Source of the DNA: JAFGVL01 sp964546015
GTDB lineage: Bacteria > Bacteroidota > Bacteroidia > Bacteroidales > Paludibacteraceae
Reading direction: 5' to 3'
Assembly: GCA_964546015.1 (NCBI GenBank)
Contig: CAZJHO010000004.1
Coordinates: 62,001-126,000, forward strand
Length of the DNA: 64,000 nucleotides
The position numbers were made by a program, and so were the translations under genes. Under the pieces are notes generated by a model that made no database searches, was not told the DNA's origin, and saw nothing but the letters and a program-made list of their open reading frames with translations. How positions within the stretch are numbered: position 1 is the first letter of the stretch; each line of letters starts with the position of its first letter. This document shows, piece by piece, positions 17,731 through 27,343 of this stretch.

Positions 17731-17782
17731 AAATTAAAAATTATTTATACTTTTACATTGTCAAAAACTATAAATCAAACAA

Positions 17783-18280
17783 ATGGCTGCTTTTATCGGA
17801 AATATTGACGCAAAACTTGACGAAAAAGGACGAGTATTTATACCTGTTTCATTTCGTAAGGTGCTTGGTTTGGATGATAAACGCTTGAAATCTACAACAG
17901 AAGATCGTCCGGTTGTGTATATGCGCAAGGATCCCGATAGGAAGTGTCTGGTTGTTTATCCCGATATTGTATGGGAAAAAAAATTGAATGATTTGAATTC
18001 GCGTCTTGATGAATGGAGCCCTGACGATCAGGAAATTTTAACTCAATTTGTGAAAGATGCGGCTGAACTTTCTTTCGATACGCAAGGGCGCGTGCTGATT
18101 CCTAAACGCCATTTGGAACAAATCGGATCGACAGGTGAATTACTTTTTATTGGTGGTGTAGATAGATTTACGGTTTGGGCAAAAGACGAATATGAAAAAG
18201 TAGAATTATCTCCTGCAGATTTTGCACGGAAGTTACGCGAAAAGATGACTCGGAAATCCGAAAATGAAAATAATCAATAA
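17783..18280 (+). CDS. mraZ: transcriptional regulator MraZ
   Basis: A 165-residue DNA-binding protein made of two SpoVT/AbrB-like half-domains: GNIDAKLDEKGRVFIPVSFR (residues 6-25) and DAAELSFDTQGRVLIPKRH (about 93-111). It forms a ring oligomer and represses its own promoter and the dcw cluster. It is slightly longer than the ~150-aa average, with a C-terminal basic tail. Its stop overlaps the rsmH start by one base (TAATG), so it is the first gene of the coupled cluster. Confidence 0.95.
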   Translation: MAAFIGNIDAKLDEKGRVFIPVSFRKVLGLDDKRLKSTTEDRPVVYMRKDPDRKCLVVYPDIVWEKKLNDLNSRLDEWSPDDQEILTQFVKDAAELSFDTQGRVLIPKRHLEQIGSTGELLFIGGVDRFTVWAKDEYEKVELSPADFARKLREKMTRKSENENNQ

Positions 18281-19185
18281 TGAATCAGCCATATCACATA
18301 CCGGCATTGCTTGAGGAAACAATTGAAGGTTTACATATAAAACCTGATGGTGTTTATGTGGATGTGACATTTGGGGGAGGCGGTCATTCACGAGAGATTC
18401 TGTCAAAATTGAGTCCGAAAGGAAAATTAATCGCTTTTGATCAAGATGAAGATGCATATGCAAATCGTATTGATGATGAGCGATTCGTTTTTGTGAGAAG
18501 TAATTTTCGATTTTTGAAAAATTTCCTTCAATACCACAACATACAAAAAATAGATGGATTGTTGGCTGATTTGGGTGTTTCGTTTCATCATTTTGATGCA
18601 GTTCAACGAGGGTTTTCGTTTCGTTTCGATGGTAAATTGGATATGCGAATGAATCAACAGGCTTCATTTACGGCGGCTTCGGTATTGAATTCGTATAGTG
18701 AGGAAAAGTTGGCTGATATTTTTTATTTATATGGAGAGTTGAGAGAAGCGCGAAAAATTGCACGAAAAATCTGTCAGGTGCGTGCTGAAGAACCTCTTGA
18801 AACTACCGGTCAGTTGTTGGATATTTTGCAGTCGTTTTTTTTTAGAGAAAAAGAAAAAAAAGAAATGGCAAAAGTATTTCAGGCTTTGCGAATTGAAGTA
18901 AATAAAGAGATGGAAACATTGAAATCACTTTTGTTACAAGCTGTTGAGGTGCTTAATCCGGGTGGGCGTTTGGTTGTATTGACTTATCACTCATTGGAAG
19001 ATCGTTTAGTGAAGAATTTCTTTAAATCAGGCAATTTTGAAGGTAAGCAAGAAAAAGATTTTTATGGCAATCTGATTACAGATTTAAAATTAATAAACAC
19101 AAAACCCATTGTTGCTTCGGATGATGAAGTGAAGAGGAATCCACGCTCCCGAAGTGCAAAATTGCGAATAGCAGAAAGGAAATAA
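18280..19185 (+). CDS. rsmH: 16S rRNA (cytosine(1402)-N(4))-methyltransferase
   Basis: A 301-residue SAM-dependent methyltransferase (MraW) modifying C1402 in the ribosomal P site. The N-terminus HIPALLEETIEGL, the SAM motif VDVTFGGGGHSREIL (about residues 28-42), DGLLADLGVSFHHFD (about 92-106) and the C-terminal NPGGRLVVLTYHSLEDR (about 227-243) are all present. One base overlaps mraZ. Confidence 0.95.
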   Translation: MNQPYHIPALLEETIEGLHIKPDGVYVDVTFGGGGHSREILSKLSPKGKLIAFDQDEDAYANRIDDERFVFVRSNFRFLKNFLQYHNIQKIDGLLADLGVSFHHFDAVQRGFSFRFDGKLDMRMNQQASFTAASVLNSYSEEKLADIFYLYGELREARKIARKICQVRAEEPLETTGQLLDILQSFFFREKEKKEMAKVFQALRIEVNKEMETLKSLLLQAVEVLNPGGRLVVLTYHSLEDRLVKNFFKSGNFEGKQEKDFYGNLITDLKLINTKPIVASDDEVKRNPRSRSAKLRIAERK

Positions 19186-19189
19186 TCGT

Positions 19190-19555
19190 ATGGGTAAGTT
19201 TCAAAAATGGGCTAAGGAGCTGAGCTCGAATCCTAATTTTTCGAAAGTAGGAAGCGTACTTCAAGATTTTATAGATGGCAATATTCTGGTTCGCAAGTCC
19301 ATACGAAAACAGTATGTGCTTATCTTGATGGTGGCAGCCTTTTGTATTGTGTACATAGGCAATCGTTACACTTGCGATAAAGCTATGCGTCATCAGCGCG
19401 AGCTGACGAAAGAAATAGAAAATCTTCGTTTTGAGTTATTGAGTGTTTCTGCCGAATTAACTGAGAAATCACGCGGTTCGGTTGTCGAAGATTCTGTCCG
19501 TATTTATTTGCCTGAAATGGAAATTTCGCGTGTTCCAATCATAGTTATCGAATAA
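19190..19555 (+). CDS. ftsL: FtsL-like septal protein
   Basis: A 121-residue bitopic protein: cytoplasmic N-terminus (1-41), one TM (about 42-62, YVLILMVAAFCIVYIG) and a periplasmic coiled coil (MRHQRELTKEIENLRFELLS). Position between rsmH and ftsI and topology identify it as FtsL, the partner of FtsB/FtsQ in the divisome. Sequence conservation is low, as is usual for FtsL. Confidence 0.8.
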   Translation: MGKFQKWAKELSSNPNFSKVGSVLQDFIDGNILVRKSIRKQYVLILMVAAFCIVYIGNRYTCDKAMRHQRELTKEIENLRFELLSVSAELTEKSRGSVVEDSVRIYLPEMEISRVPIIVIE

Positions 19556-19575
19556 TAAAAAACGAATAAAAAAGA

Positions 19576-21705
19576 GTGGCCTCTTCCAAAAATCAACATA
19601 TGATTCTGCGTTTTGCTTTGGTATATATTGTCATTGTAATAGCTTTTGTGTTGGTGGTATCCAGGATATGGCATATTCAACATCCCGAACGCGAGCGTTG
19701 GTTACAGTTGAGCGATAGTTTGCGCAAAATAAATAAGGAATATACAATTGAGCCTATTCGTGGAAATATTTATTCGGATGATAATCGTTTGTTGGCTTCG
19801 AGTGTGCCTGTCTATTATTTGTATATTGATTTCAGAACCCCGGGTTTACGCGATAAAGAAGGCAAAATCTTTTTCGAGAACCTTGATACACTATCTATTT
19901 GTCTGGCAAATAAATTCAGAGATCGTAGTGCGTCCGGATATAAAGAATACCTGAAAAAAGGATATAAAGATAAAAAGGGCAATTATCCGCTTTATCCGAA
20001 AAAGATTTCTCATGCAGATTATAATGAAATTAAAAAATTTCCATTGTTTAAATTAGGTAGTCGTAGCGGTTTGGTGGATAAAATGCAGGTGAAACGCGTG
20101 AAACCATATGGTTCGTTGGCTGCTATTACGGTAGGTGATTTATTCGGTGAAAAAAATAAAGGAGCTAAATATGGAATAGAAGCTTCGTATGACGAATATT
20201 TAAAAGGAAAACCGGGTAAGGCTCATATAGAGCGTCGGGCGGGAGTAAATATTTTGACGGCAGATGAAGCTGCAGAAAATGGTTCGGATGTAATAAGCAC
20301 TATCAATATCGGCATACAGGATGCTGCCGAGAAAGCGTTACGCCAAAAATTATTTGAAATTGATGCTGATTGGGGTTGTGCTGTGGTAATGGAGGTTGAA
20401 ACCGGACAGGTAAAAGCAATCGTGAATTTGAAACGGAATGCTCCTGGCGATTATCGGGAGATAGAAAGTATCGTCTTGCGCACACATTTGGAGCCGGGTT
20501 CTACATTTAAAATTCCGGCAATGATGGCAGCTCTCGAAGAAGGTTTGGATACAACTGAAATTGTGGATTGCGGTAACGGGATATGGAAATTCAACGAAAA
20601 AATAACGATTACCGACCACAATGCAAATAAAGGTGGAAATGGTAAAATAGCTGTTGCTCAAGCTATTGTTCGTTCGTCAAATGTTGGTTTGGCAAAAATT
20701 ATTTACAAAACTTATAAAGATAATCCGCAAAAGTATGTGGACAGGCTTAAACGAATGGGTGTAGGTATGTCGATGGATGTAGGCATGAAAGGCGCTTTGC
20801 AGGCGTCTATCCGTGGGCCGAAAGAAAATCCGAAATGGGCTCCGTCCGATTTAGTATCAATGGCTTATGGTTATACGGTCGATATGCCGATTCTATACAC
20901 ACTTTCTTTTTATAATGCAATTGCCAATAACGGAAAAATGATGCAACCGTATTTAGTAAAAGAAATACGCAAAAACGGAATGGTCGAAAAAAGCTTTACA
21001 CCGGTAGTGCTTAAAAACTCAATTTGTTCTGCTCGAACACTGAATATAATACGGGATATGATGCGTCAGGTCATCGAAGACCCTGAACACGCTACAGGAA
21101 AGCCTGTTCGCTCTAAATATGTGCGCATTGCCGGAAAAACAGGTACAGCTCGTTTTGGTTATAAAGACGGATCTATTCAACATCAAGTGTCGTTTTGTGG
21201 ATTTTATCCGTATGACAGTCCTAAATACAGTACTATTGTATTTATTCGGAATCCTCGTGTAGGAATACCTTCGGGGGGAGGCATGGCGGGTGTTGTTTTC
21301 AAAGAAATTGCCGAACGGGTTATGGCGCTTCATTCTTTTCTTTCGGTAGAAAGTTTTCCGGAAGATTCGCTTCGTTCAATTAATCCAAGTGTTAGTTCGG
21401 GAAATAAAACAGCGACCGAAATTGTACTGAAGAATTTAAAGCAACCTTACAATAAGATAAAAGATGTTGCCGAATGGGGCACAATCAAAAAGGACAGTAA
21501 TAATGTATTTCAATTTGTTCCTTACGAAAATAAAAATAATACAGTCCCTTCGGTAATTGGAATGGGATTGAAAGATGCTATTTATTTACTTGAAAGCAAT
21601 GGTTTGAAAACACGGGTGTCAGGTCGAGGGAAAGTTGTTTACCAATCTATCATAGCCGGTTCGTTATTACATAAGGGACAAATTATTGAATTGGTTCTAC
21701 AATAG
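19576..21705 (+). CDS. ftsI: septal penicillin-binding protein (FtsI/PBP3) with PASTA domain
   Basis: A 709-residue class B transpeptidase cross-linking septal peptidoglycan. TM at residues ~11-30, then the dimerisation domain, then transpeptidase motifs SxxK in EPGSTFKIPA (about 307-316), SxN in RSSNVGLAK and KTG in AGKTGTARF (about 524-532). A single PASTA domain closes the protein (NTVPSVIGMGLKDAI...). A GTG start at 19576 is assumed from spacing to ftsL; the first ATG is at 19600, eight codons later, and would still retain the TM. Confidence 0.93.
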   Translation: MASSKNQHMILRFALVYIVIVIAFVLVVSRIWHIQHPERERWLQLSDSLRKINKEYTIEPIRGNIYSDDNRLLASSVPVYYLYIDFRTPGLRDKEGKIFFENLDTLSICLANKFRDRSASGYKEYLKKGYKDKKGNYPLYPKKISHADYNEIKKFPLFKLGSRSGLVDKMQVKRVKPYGSLAAITVGDLFGEKNKGAKYGIEASYDEYLKGKPGKAHIERRAGVNILTADEAAENGSDVISTINIGIQDAAEKALRQKLFEIDADWGCAVVMEVETGQVKAIVNLKRNAPGDYREIESIVLRTHLEPGSTFKIPAMMAALEEGLDTTEIVDCGNGIWKFNEKITITDHNANKGGNGKIAVAQAIVRSSNVGLAKIIYKTYKDNPQKYVDRLKRMGVGMSMDVGMKGALQASIRGPKENPKWAPSDLVSMAYGYTVDMPILYTLSFYNAIANNGKMMQPYLVKEIRKNGMVEKSFTPVVLKNSICSARTLNIIRDMMRQVIEDPEHATGKPVRSKYVRIAGKTGTARFGYKDGSIQHQVSFCGFYPYDSPKYSTIVFIRNPRVGIPSGGGMAGVVFKEIAERVMALHSFLSVESFPEDSLRSINPSVSSGNKTATEIVLKNLKQPYNKIKDVAEWGTIKKDSNNVFQFVPYENKNNTVPSVIGMGLKDAIYLLESNGLKTRVSGRGKVVYQSIIAGSLLHKGQIIELVLQ

Positions 21706-21813
21706 TTAGAGCAGAGTCTCAGAATATTTGTAATCAAGGATATAAATGCATTTTAAGGTACATAGCACCGAAATATCGAGATTTTTAATCACAAACGAAA
21801 AGAAGTAGAAATC

Positions 21814-23307
21814 ATGAAACTATCTGAATTATTAAAAGAGATAAAAGTCGTTGCTCAAACAGGAATGACTGATGTCGAAATTAATTCGATCCAATTCGAT
21901 TCGCGAAAAATAACTCCCGGCGATTTGTTTGTTGCCGTACGCGGAACATCTTCTGATGGTCATGATTTTATTCCCATGGCATTAGAAAAAGGTGCCGTGG
22001 CAATTGTTTGTGAAGAAATTCTCAATAATTTGGTAGAAGTGCCCGATAGCGTTTTCCCGACTTTGACAATCGGAATGGCGGATACGCAACATGCTTTTAT
22101 CCAGGTGGAAGATAGCGCTGATGCATTAGCCTTGTTGGCTTCGGCATGGTTCGATTTCCCTTCTCGTAAACTGACCCTGGTAGGTGTTACCGGAACAAAC
22201 GGAAAAACAACGACAGCAACATTGTTATATGAAATGTTCCGAAAGTTCGGACACAAGGTAGGTTTACTTTCTACTGTTTGTAATTATATTGATGGAATAG
22301 CTGTTGAAGCTACTCACACTACCCCCGATCCGTTGGAAATCAATAGTTTATTGAATCAAATGGTAAAAATCGGTTGTGAATATGCTTTCATGGAGGTAAG
22401 CTCACACTCGGTAGTTCAAAAACGAATTGTAGGCTTGGAGTTCAATGGAACTATTTTTACCAATATCACCCGCGACCACATTGATTATCATGGAACATTC
22501 GATAATTATCTGGCAGCTAAAAAAACATTCTTTGATAATTTATCTTCCGATGCTTTTGCATTAACTAATATTGATGACAAGAATGGTTTAGTGATGCTCC
22601 AAAATTCCAGAGCTACCAAGAAAACCTATTCTACCCGCACATTGGCTGATTTTAAAGCAAAAATTCTGGAAGAGTCATTTGATGGCATGTTGCTCGAAAT
22701 GAATGGGAAAGAGATTGTTGTATCATTTATTGGACGCTTTAATGTGTACAATCTTTTGGCAGTATTTGGTACAGCCCTTTTGTTGGGTAAAGATGAGTTG
22801 GAAGTGCTTCGTATTATTAGCACATTACATTCGGTTTCGGGTCGTTTTGAAACATTGCAATCGCCAACGGGATATACTGCCATCGTGGATTATGCTCATA
22901 CACCTGATGCGCTGAAGAATGTATTATCGACTATCAATGAAATTCGTGAAGGAGCAGGAAAACTCATTACGGTTGTAGGTTGCGGCGGAAACCGCGATAA
23001 AGGGAAACGCCCGATGATGGCGCGCGAAGCTGTCGGAGCAAGTGACCAAGTAATTATCACTTCGGATAACCCACGCAACGAAGACCCGCAAGATATCATT
23101 AATGACATGGTTGCCGGACTTTCCGCAGAAGAAATGCGCAAGGTGATTGTTATTGTTGATCGTCGCCAAGCTATAAAGACGGCTTGTGCGTTGGCGCAAA
23201 AAGGCGATGTGTTGCTTGTTGCCGGCAAAGGACACGAGGATTATCAAATTATTGGTACCGAAAAACATCATTTTGATGACCGTGAAGAAATAAAAGCGTG
23301 TTTCTAA
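21814..23307 (+). CDS. murE: UDP-N-acetylmuramoyl-tripeptide synthetase (meso-diaminopimelate-adding type)
   Basis: A 497-residue Mur ligase adding the third stem residue. Domain 1 has FDSRKITPGDLFVAVRG (about 28-44); the P-loop is VTGTNGKTTTATLL (about 126-139). THTTPDPLEIN and the C-terminal DNPRNEDPQDI (about 428-438) match the DNPR motif diagnostic for diaminopimelate-specific enzymes. A 108-bp gap with no clear promoter precedes it. It carries the usual carbamylated-lysine region. Confidence 0.95.
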   Translation: MKLSELLKEIKVVAQTGMTDVEINSIQFDSRKITPGDLFVAVRGTSSDGHDFIPMALEKGAVAIVCEEILNNLVEVPDSVFPTLTIGMADTQHAFIQVEDSADALALLASAWFDFPSRKLTLVGVTGTNGKTTTATLLYEMFRKFGHKVGLLSTVCNYIDGIAVEATHTTPDPLEINSLLNQMVKIGCEYAFMEVSSHSVVQKRIVGLEFNGTIFTNITRDHIDYHGTFDNYLAAKKTFFDNLSSDAFALTNIDDKNGLVMLQNSRATKKTYSTRTLADFKAKILEESFDGMLLEMNGKEIVVSFIGRFNVYNLLAVFGTALLLGKDELEVLRIISTLHSVSGRFETLQSPTGYTAIVDYAHTPDALKNVLSTINEIREGAGKLITVVGCGGNRDKGKRPMMAREAVGASDQVIITSDNPRNEDPQDIINDMVAGLSAEEMRKVIVIVDRRQAIKTACALAQKGDVLLVAGKGHEDYQIIGTEKHHFDDREEIKACF

Positions 23308-23349
23308 TAAATTCTACGGATTCTGAAAAACAGTTTAAAATATAAGCTT

Positions 23350-24615
23350 ATGTTTTATTATCTATTCAACTATCTCGACCAACTCGATTTTCCAGGTGCC
23401 GGAATGTTTCAATACATTTCGTTTCGTGCCGGATTGGTTTTTATCCTTTCGTTGCTCATAAGCACGCTTTACGGACGCAGAGTCATTAATTATTTGCAAA
23501 AAAAGCAAATCGGCGAAGTTATTCGTGATCTCGGTTTGGAAGGACAAATGACTAAAAAAGGAACTCCTACCATGGGTGGGATAATTATCATTTTGGCAAT
23601 TTTGGTGCCTGTACTTTTGTTAGCTCGTCTGGATAATATTTATATCATTTTGATGCTAATAACTACCGTTTGGCTTGGTTTAATAGGTTTTTCAGACGAT
23701 TATATTAAAGTTTTCCGTAAAAATAAAGATGGACTTAAAGGTAAATTTAAAATAGTAGGACAAGTCGGATTGGGTTGTATTGTAGGTTTAACTCTTTATT
23801 TGAGTCCTGATGCGGTAATTCGCGAGAATGTAGGCAAAACAACTAATCAACGCACACAGACTGAAATAGTGCATTATGCTAAAAAAGATGTAAAGTCAAC
23901 CACAACGACTATTCCATTTTTTAAGAATAATAATTTGGATTATGCTGACGCTTTCAATTGGTTGGGTGAACATAAGCAAGCTGCCGGTTGGGTGTTTTTT
24001 GTTTTGGTAGTGATTTTTATTGTAACAGCTGTTTCAAATGGTGCAAACCTTACCGATGGGTTAGACGGTTTAGCTACCGGTTCTTCGGCAATACAGGGTG
24101 TGGCGTTAGGTATTTTGGCGTATGTGTCGGGTAATGTGAACTACGCCGGATTTCTCAATATTATGTACATCCCGGGTTCGGGAGAATTGATGGTATTTGC
24201 AGCAGCATTTATCGGTGCGACTATCGGTTTCTTGTGGTATAATTCTTTCCCGGCACAAATATTTATGGGAGATACAGGTAGTTTGACTTTGGGGGGAATT
24301 ATTGCCGTATTTGCAATCGCGATTCATAAAGAATTATTAATACCGATACTTTGTGGTGTATTTTTAGTTGAGAATTTATCGGTTATTATGCAAACGGCGT
24401 ATTTCAAATTTACTAAAAAGAAATATGGCGAAGGTCGCCGAATATTTAAAATGTCGCCATTGCATCATCATTTTCAAAAACCAGGCGATGATAGTATTAC
24501 GGCTAAAATTCAATTTCCCAAGATACCTGTTCCCGAGTCGAAAATCGTAGTTCGTTTTTGGATTGTAGGGATGATTTTAGCCGCGTTGACAATTATTACA
24601 TTAAAAATGAGATAA
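23350..24615 (+). CDS. mraY: phospho-N-acetylmuramoyl-pentapeptide-transferase
   Basis: A 421-residue polytopic enzyme making lipid I from UDP-MurNAc-pentapeptide and undecaprenyl phosphate. Motifs: KKGTPTMGGIIII (about 68-80), GFSDDYIKV (about 115-123; catalytic DDY), NLTDGLDGLA (about 233-242), FMGDTGSLTLGG (about 307-318) and HHHF near the C-terminus. The insertion between TMs with FFKNNNLDYADAF is the longer Bacteroidales-type loop. Confidence 0.96.
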   Translation: MFYYLFNYLDQLDFPGAGMFQYISFRAGLVFILSLLISTLYGRRVINYLQKKQIGEVIRDLGLEGQMTKKGTPTMGGIIIILAILVPVLLLARLDNIYIILMLITTVWLGLIGFSDDYIKVFRKNKDGLKGKFKIVGQVGLGCIVGLTLYLSPDAVIRENVGKTTNQRTQTEIVHYAKKDVKSTTTTIPFFKNNNLDYADAFNWLGEHKQAAGWVFFVLVVIFIVTAVSNGANLTDGLDGLATGSSAIQGVALGILAYVSGNVNYAGFLNIMYIPGSGELMVFAAAFIGATIGFLWYNSFPAQIFMGDTGSLTLGGIIAVFAIAIHKELLIPILCGVFLVENLSVIMQTAYFKFTKKKYGEGRRIFKMSPLHHHFQKPGDDSITAKIQFPKIPVPESKIVVRFWIVGMILAALTIITLKMR

Positions 24616-24620
24616 TCAAC

Positions 24621-25955
24621 ATGAAAAAGTTAGTTGTTCTTGGAGCAGGCGAAAGTGGTGTTGGAGCTGCTATTTTGGCAAAGAAAAAAGGATACGAAGT
24701 CTTTGTGTCTGAAGCTTCGGCTATTAAGCCAAAATATAAGGAAATGTTGATGAAGTACAAGATTGTGTGGGAAGAGAATCAACATACCGAAGATTTAATT
24801 TTAGATGCAACAGAAGTAATAAAAAGTCCGGGTATTCCGGATAAGGCTCCGCTTATTCAGAAGTTAAAAGCCCAAGGCACACCAATTATTTCGGAAATAG
24901 AATTTGCCGGACGATATACTTCGGCTAAGATGATTTGTATTACCGGAAGCAATGGTAAAACTACTACTACTATGTTGACTTACCATATACTGAAATCGGC
25001 TGGTTTGAATGTTGGTTTGGCCGGCAATGTAGGGCATAGTTTAGCTTATCAAGTAGCGGAAATGAATTTTGATTATTTTGTATTGGAATTGAGTAGTTTT
25101 CAATTAGATAACATGTATAAGTTTAAGGCAGATATTGCTATTTTGCTCAATATTACGCCTGACCATTTGGACCGTTATGGTTATGAAATTCAAAATTATA
25201 TCAATTCAAAATTTCGTATTACACAAAATCAAACCGAAAAAGACGCTTTCATTTATTGGAATGATGATCCTGTAATTCAGGCTGAATTAGCAAAAAGAGA
25301 CTTAAAAGCAAAGCCTTATCCGTTTTCCTTAGAGAAAAAAGAAGGTGTGCGTGCGTTTATTGAAAATCTGGAATTGGTTATTCATTCGTTGAAAGATGAA
25401 TTTCGTATGCCGGTTGAAGAATTGGCACTCGAAGGTGTACATAATACTTATAATTCTATGGCAGCAGGACTTTCGGCAAATATTATGGAGTTGCGTAAAG
25501 ATAAAATACGCCAAGCTTTGTCTGATTTTCAAGGTGTAGAACATCGTTTAGAATATGTGGCTACGGTGCGCGGTGTGCGTTTTATCAATGACTCGAAGGC
25601 AACTAATGTGAATTCGTGCTGGTATGCATTGCAATGCATGAAAACGCCTACTATACTTATTTTGGGCGGAACAGACAAGGGGAATGACTACACTGAAATA
25701 GAAAAATTAGTAAAAGAAAAAGTGCGCGCATTGGTGTTTTTAGGTGTGGATAACAGTAAGTTGAAAGAATTCTTTGGCGATAAGATAGAACACATTGTTG
25801 AAGTGCAAAGCATGCAAGACGCTGTAAATGAAGGCTTCCGTTTGTCCGAAAAAGGTGATACGGTATTACTTTCGCCATGCTGTGCAAGTTTTGATTTGTT
25901 TCAAAATTACGAAGAACGAGGAGAACAATTTAAAATCTATGTAAAAAACTTATAA
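24621..25955 (+). CDS. murD: UDP-N-acetylmuramoylalanine--D-glutamate ligase
   Basis: A 444-residue Mur ligase adding D-Glu. The ATG at 24621 is chosen because the N-terminal fold starts at KLVVLGAGESGVGAA; the open frame upstream overlaps mraY. The P-loop is ITGSNGKTTTTMLTYH (about 110-125). ELSSFQLDNM, NITPDHLDRY (about 178-187) and NDSKATN (about 321-327) complete the active site. 5 bp follow mraY. Confidence 0.95.
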   Translation: MKKLVVLGAGESGVGAAILAKKKGYEVFVSEASAIKPKYKEMLMKYKIVWEENQHTEDLILDATEVIKSPGIPDKAPLIQKLKAQGTPIISEIEFAGRYTSAKMICITGSNGKTTTTMLTYHILKSAGLNVGLAGNVGHSLAYQVAEMNFDYFVLELSSFQLDNMYKFKADIAILLNITPDHLDRYGYEIQNYINSKFRITQNQTEKDAFIYWNDDPVIQAELAKRDLKAKPYPFSLEKKEGVRAFIENLELVIHSLKDEFRMPVEELALEGVHNTYNSMAAGLSANIMELRKDKIRQALSDFQGVEHRLEYVATVRGVRFINDSKATNVNSCWYALQCMKTPTILILGGTDKGNDYTEIEKLVKEKVRALVFLGVDNSKLKEFFGDKIEHIVEVQSMQDAVNEGFRLSEKGDTVLLSPCCASFDLFQNYEERGEQFKIYVKNL

Positions 25956-25974
25956 CTTAAAAATAATTCTTGCC

Positions 25975-27339
25975 ATGTCGAATTTTATCCGAAAATATTT
26001 GAAAGGAGACTTACCTATATGGAGTATTTTTCTTTTTCTATGCTTGATTTCTGTGATAGAAATTTACAGTGCGGGAAGTTTTTTTGTTAATAACAAAGAA
26101 AATCATACTTCAGAACTTATTAAGCATAGCTTATTCCTGCTTTCAGGAGGGGCACTTGCATTTGCGATACATCGAATGCCTTTTAAGTGGGTGCGGGTAC
26201 TGGGTTATTTCTTTTTAATAGTTTCTGTTTTCTTCTTGCTTATTTTGGCTATTATTCCGGCATCTTATTTGCCGAATTTAACTATTGCAGGAATACCTCT
26301 TTTGGGTGTTGTTGTAGAAAATGATGCCGCTCGTTGGATTGCTATTTTCGGTATAAAATTTCAACCTTCCGAGTTTGCAAAATTGGCTGTAATTATTTAT
26401 TTGGCAAGTTTATTTGCCGGAGAACCTAAAAAATCTTTGTTGTTAACTTCCATTGCCAAATGGAGGAAAAAAGAACTGACCGACGAATATGCCGAAAAAC
26501 TTAAATTCTTTGTTGGAGGAACTGTTTTATTATTAGTTTGTGCATTAATTTTTCCGGAAAACTTATCTACTTCGGTACTGCTTTTCAGCGTAGGTGTTAC
26601 TTTGTTTTTTATAGCCAGAATATCTTTAAAAAGATTATTTATTGGTATTTTTTCTGTTCTGACAATAGTAGTATTAGTTTTTTTATTGGTAAAAAGTATC
26701 CCTACCGATTCAATGGAGAAAGTAGGTCTGAGCCGTGCTAAAACATGGGAGAATCGTATAGAAAGTTTTTTAGGAGAAGATGAAAACTCAAAGTATATAT
26801 ATAATGATGCTACTGCACAAGTAGTTCATTCACAAATAGCTATAGCTCGTGGTGGATGGTTTGGCGTATTTCCGGGAAATAGTGTTCAGCGCGATTATTT
26901 ACCACAAGCCTATGCCGATTTTATATATGCCATTATTATTGAAGAGATGGGATTGATAGGTGGTGTGGTAGTCATTCTTCTTTACTTGATGTTTTTATAT
27001 CGTGCCGGTATTTTGGCTAAAAAAAGCCAATATGATTTTCCTGCTTTATTAGTGCTTGGATTAGCAATAATGATTGTTAGCCAAGCGTTTGTAAGTATGG
27101 CTGTTTCGGTTCATTTAGGACCGGTTACCGGACAACCGCTTCCATTGCTTAGTCGTGGAGGTACCTCTGTTATAATTACTTGGATCTATATTGGGATAAT
27201 TCAGTGTGTGGCGCGCTCTATCAATGAAGCCAATCAGAAAAATGCAGCTGTAACAGCTCAAGATTATGAAACTCCATATGATTTGCCTGAAGTTGAAGAA
27301 CCTGCAGAAAATCAAACAGAACACCTTGTAAATGCATAA
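25975..27339 (+). CDS. ftsW: FtsW/RodA/SpoVE-family lipid II polymerase
   Basis: A 454-residue SEDS glycosyltransferase with ten TM segments, acting with FtsI at the septum. Visible family landmarks are IYSAGSFF near TM1, ENDAARWIAIFGIKFQPSEFAKLAVI (two pieces, about 110-135; contains the QPSEFAK motif), FPENLSTSVLL, the DFIYAIIIEEMG loop (about 318-329) and GQPLPLLSRGGTS (about 381-393). A ~35-residue acidic cytoplasmic tail follows TM10. The gene ends 4 bp before the preferred murG start. Confidence 0.94.
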   Translation: MSNFIRKYLKGDLPIWSIFLFLCLISVIEIYSAGSFFVNNKENHTSELIKHSLFLLSGGALAFAIHRMPFKWVRVLGYFFLIVSVFFLLILAIIPASYLPNLTIAGIPLLGVVVENDAARWIAIFGIKFQPSEFAKLAVIIYLASLFAGEPKKSLLLTSIAKWRKKELTDEYAEKLKFFVGGTVLLLVCALIFPENLSTSVLLFSVGVTLFFIARISLKRLFIGIFSVLTIVVLVFLLVKSIPTDSMEKVGLSRAKTWENRIESFLGEDENSKYIYNDATAQVVHSQIAIARGGWFGVFPGNSVQRDYLPQAYADFIYAIIIEEMGLIGGVVVILLYLMFLYRAGILAKKSQYDFPALLVLGLAIMIVSQAFVSMAVSVHLGPVTGQPLPLLSRGGTSVIITWIYIGIIQCVARSINEANQKNAAVTAQDYETPYDLPEVEEPAENQTEHLVNA

Positions 27340-27343
27340 TGTT

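Larger units (their letters stand above)
17432..17782. promoter_or_regulatory. 351-bp AT-rich intergenic region ahead of the dcw cluster
   Basis: This gene-free stretch holds a terminator (17458-17488), three copies of a TTGTTGATA-type motif (TTATCAACAAA inverted at 17551-17561; TTTTGTTGATAG 17641-17652; TTTGTTGATAA 17676-17686), an inverted CCCCAC at 17584-17589, the candidate MraZ operator (17715-17730) and a poor -7 box TACTTTTA at 17748-17755. No ORF of plausible codon use was found. Confidence 0.55.

Noticed and set aside
17500..17780. Possible replication origin because of DnaA-box-like motifs and AT-rich DNA
   Set aside because: No dnaA, dnaN, rpmH or other origin-linked genes nearby, only near-matches to the box, and the position is the ordinary dcw regulatory region.
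22896..23271. Antisense ORFs of 100-115 residues over murE
   Set aside because: They lie opposite a well-conserved enzyme, have no independent motifs and reflect codon bias of the sense strand.
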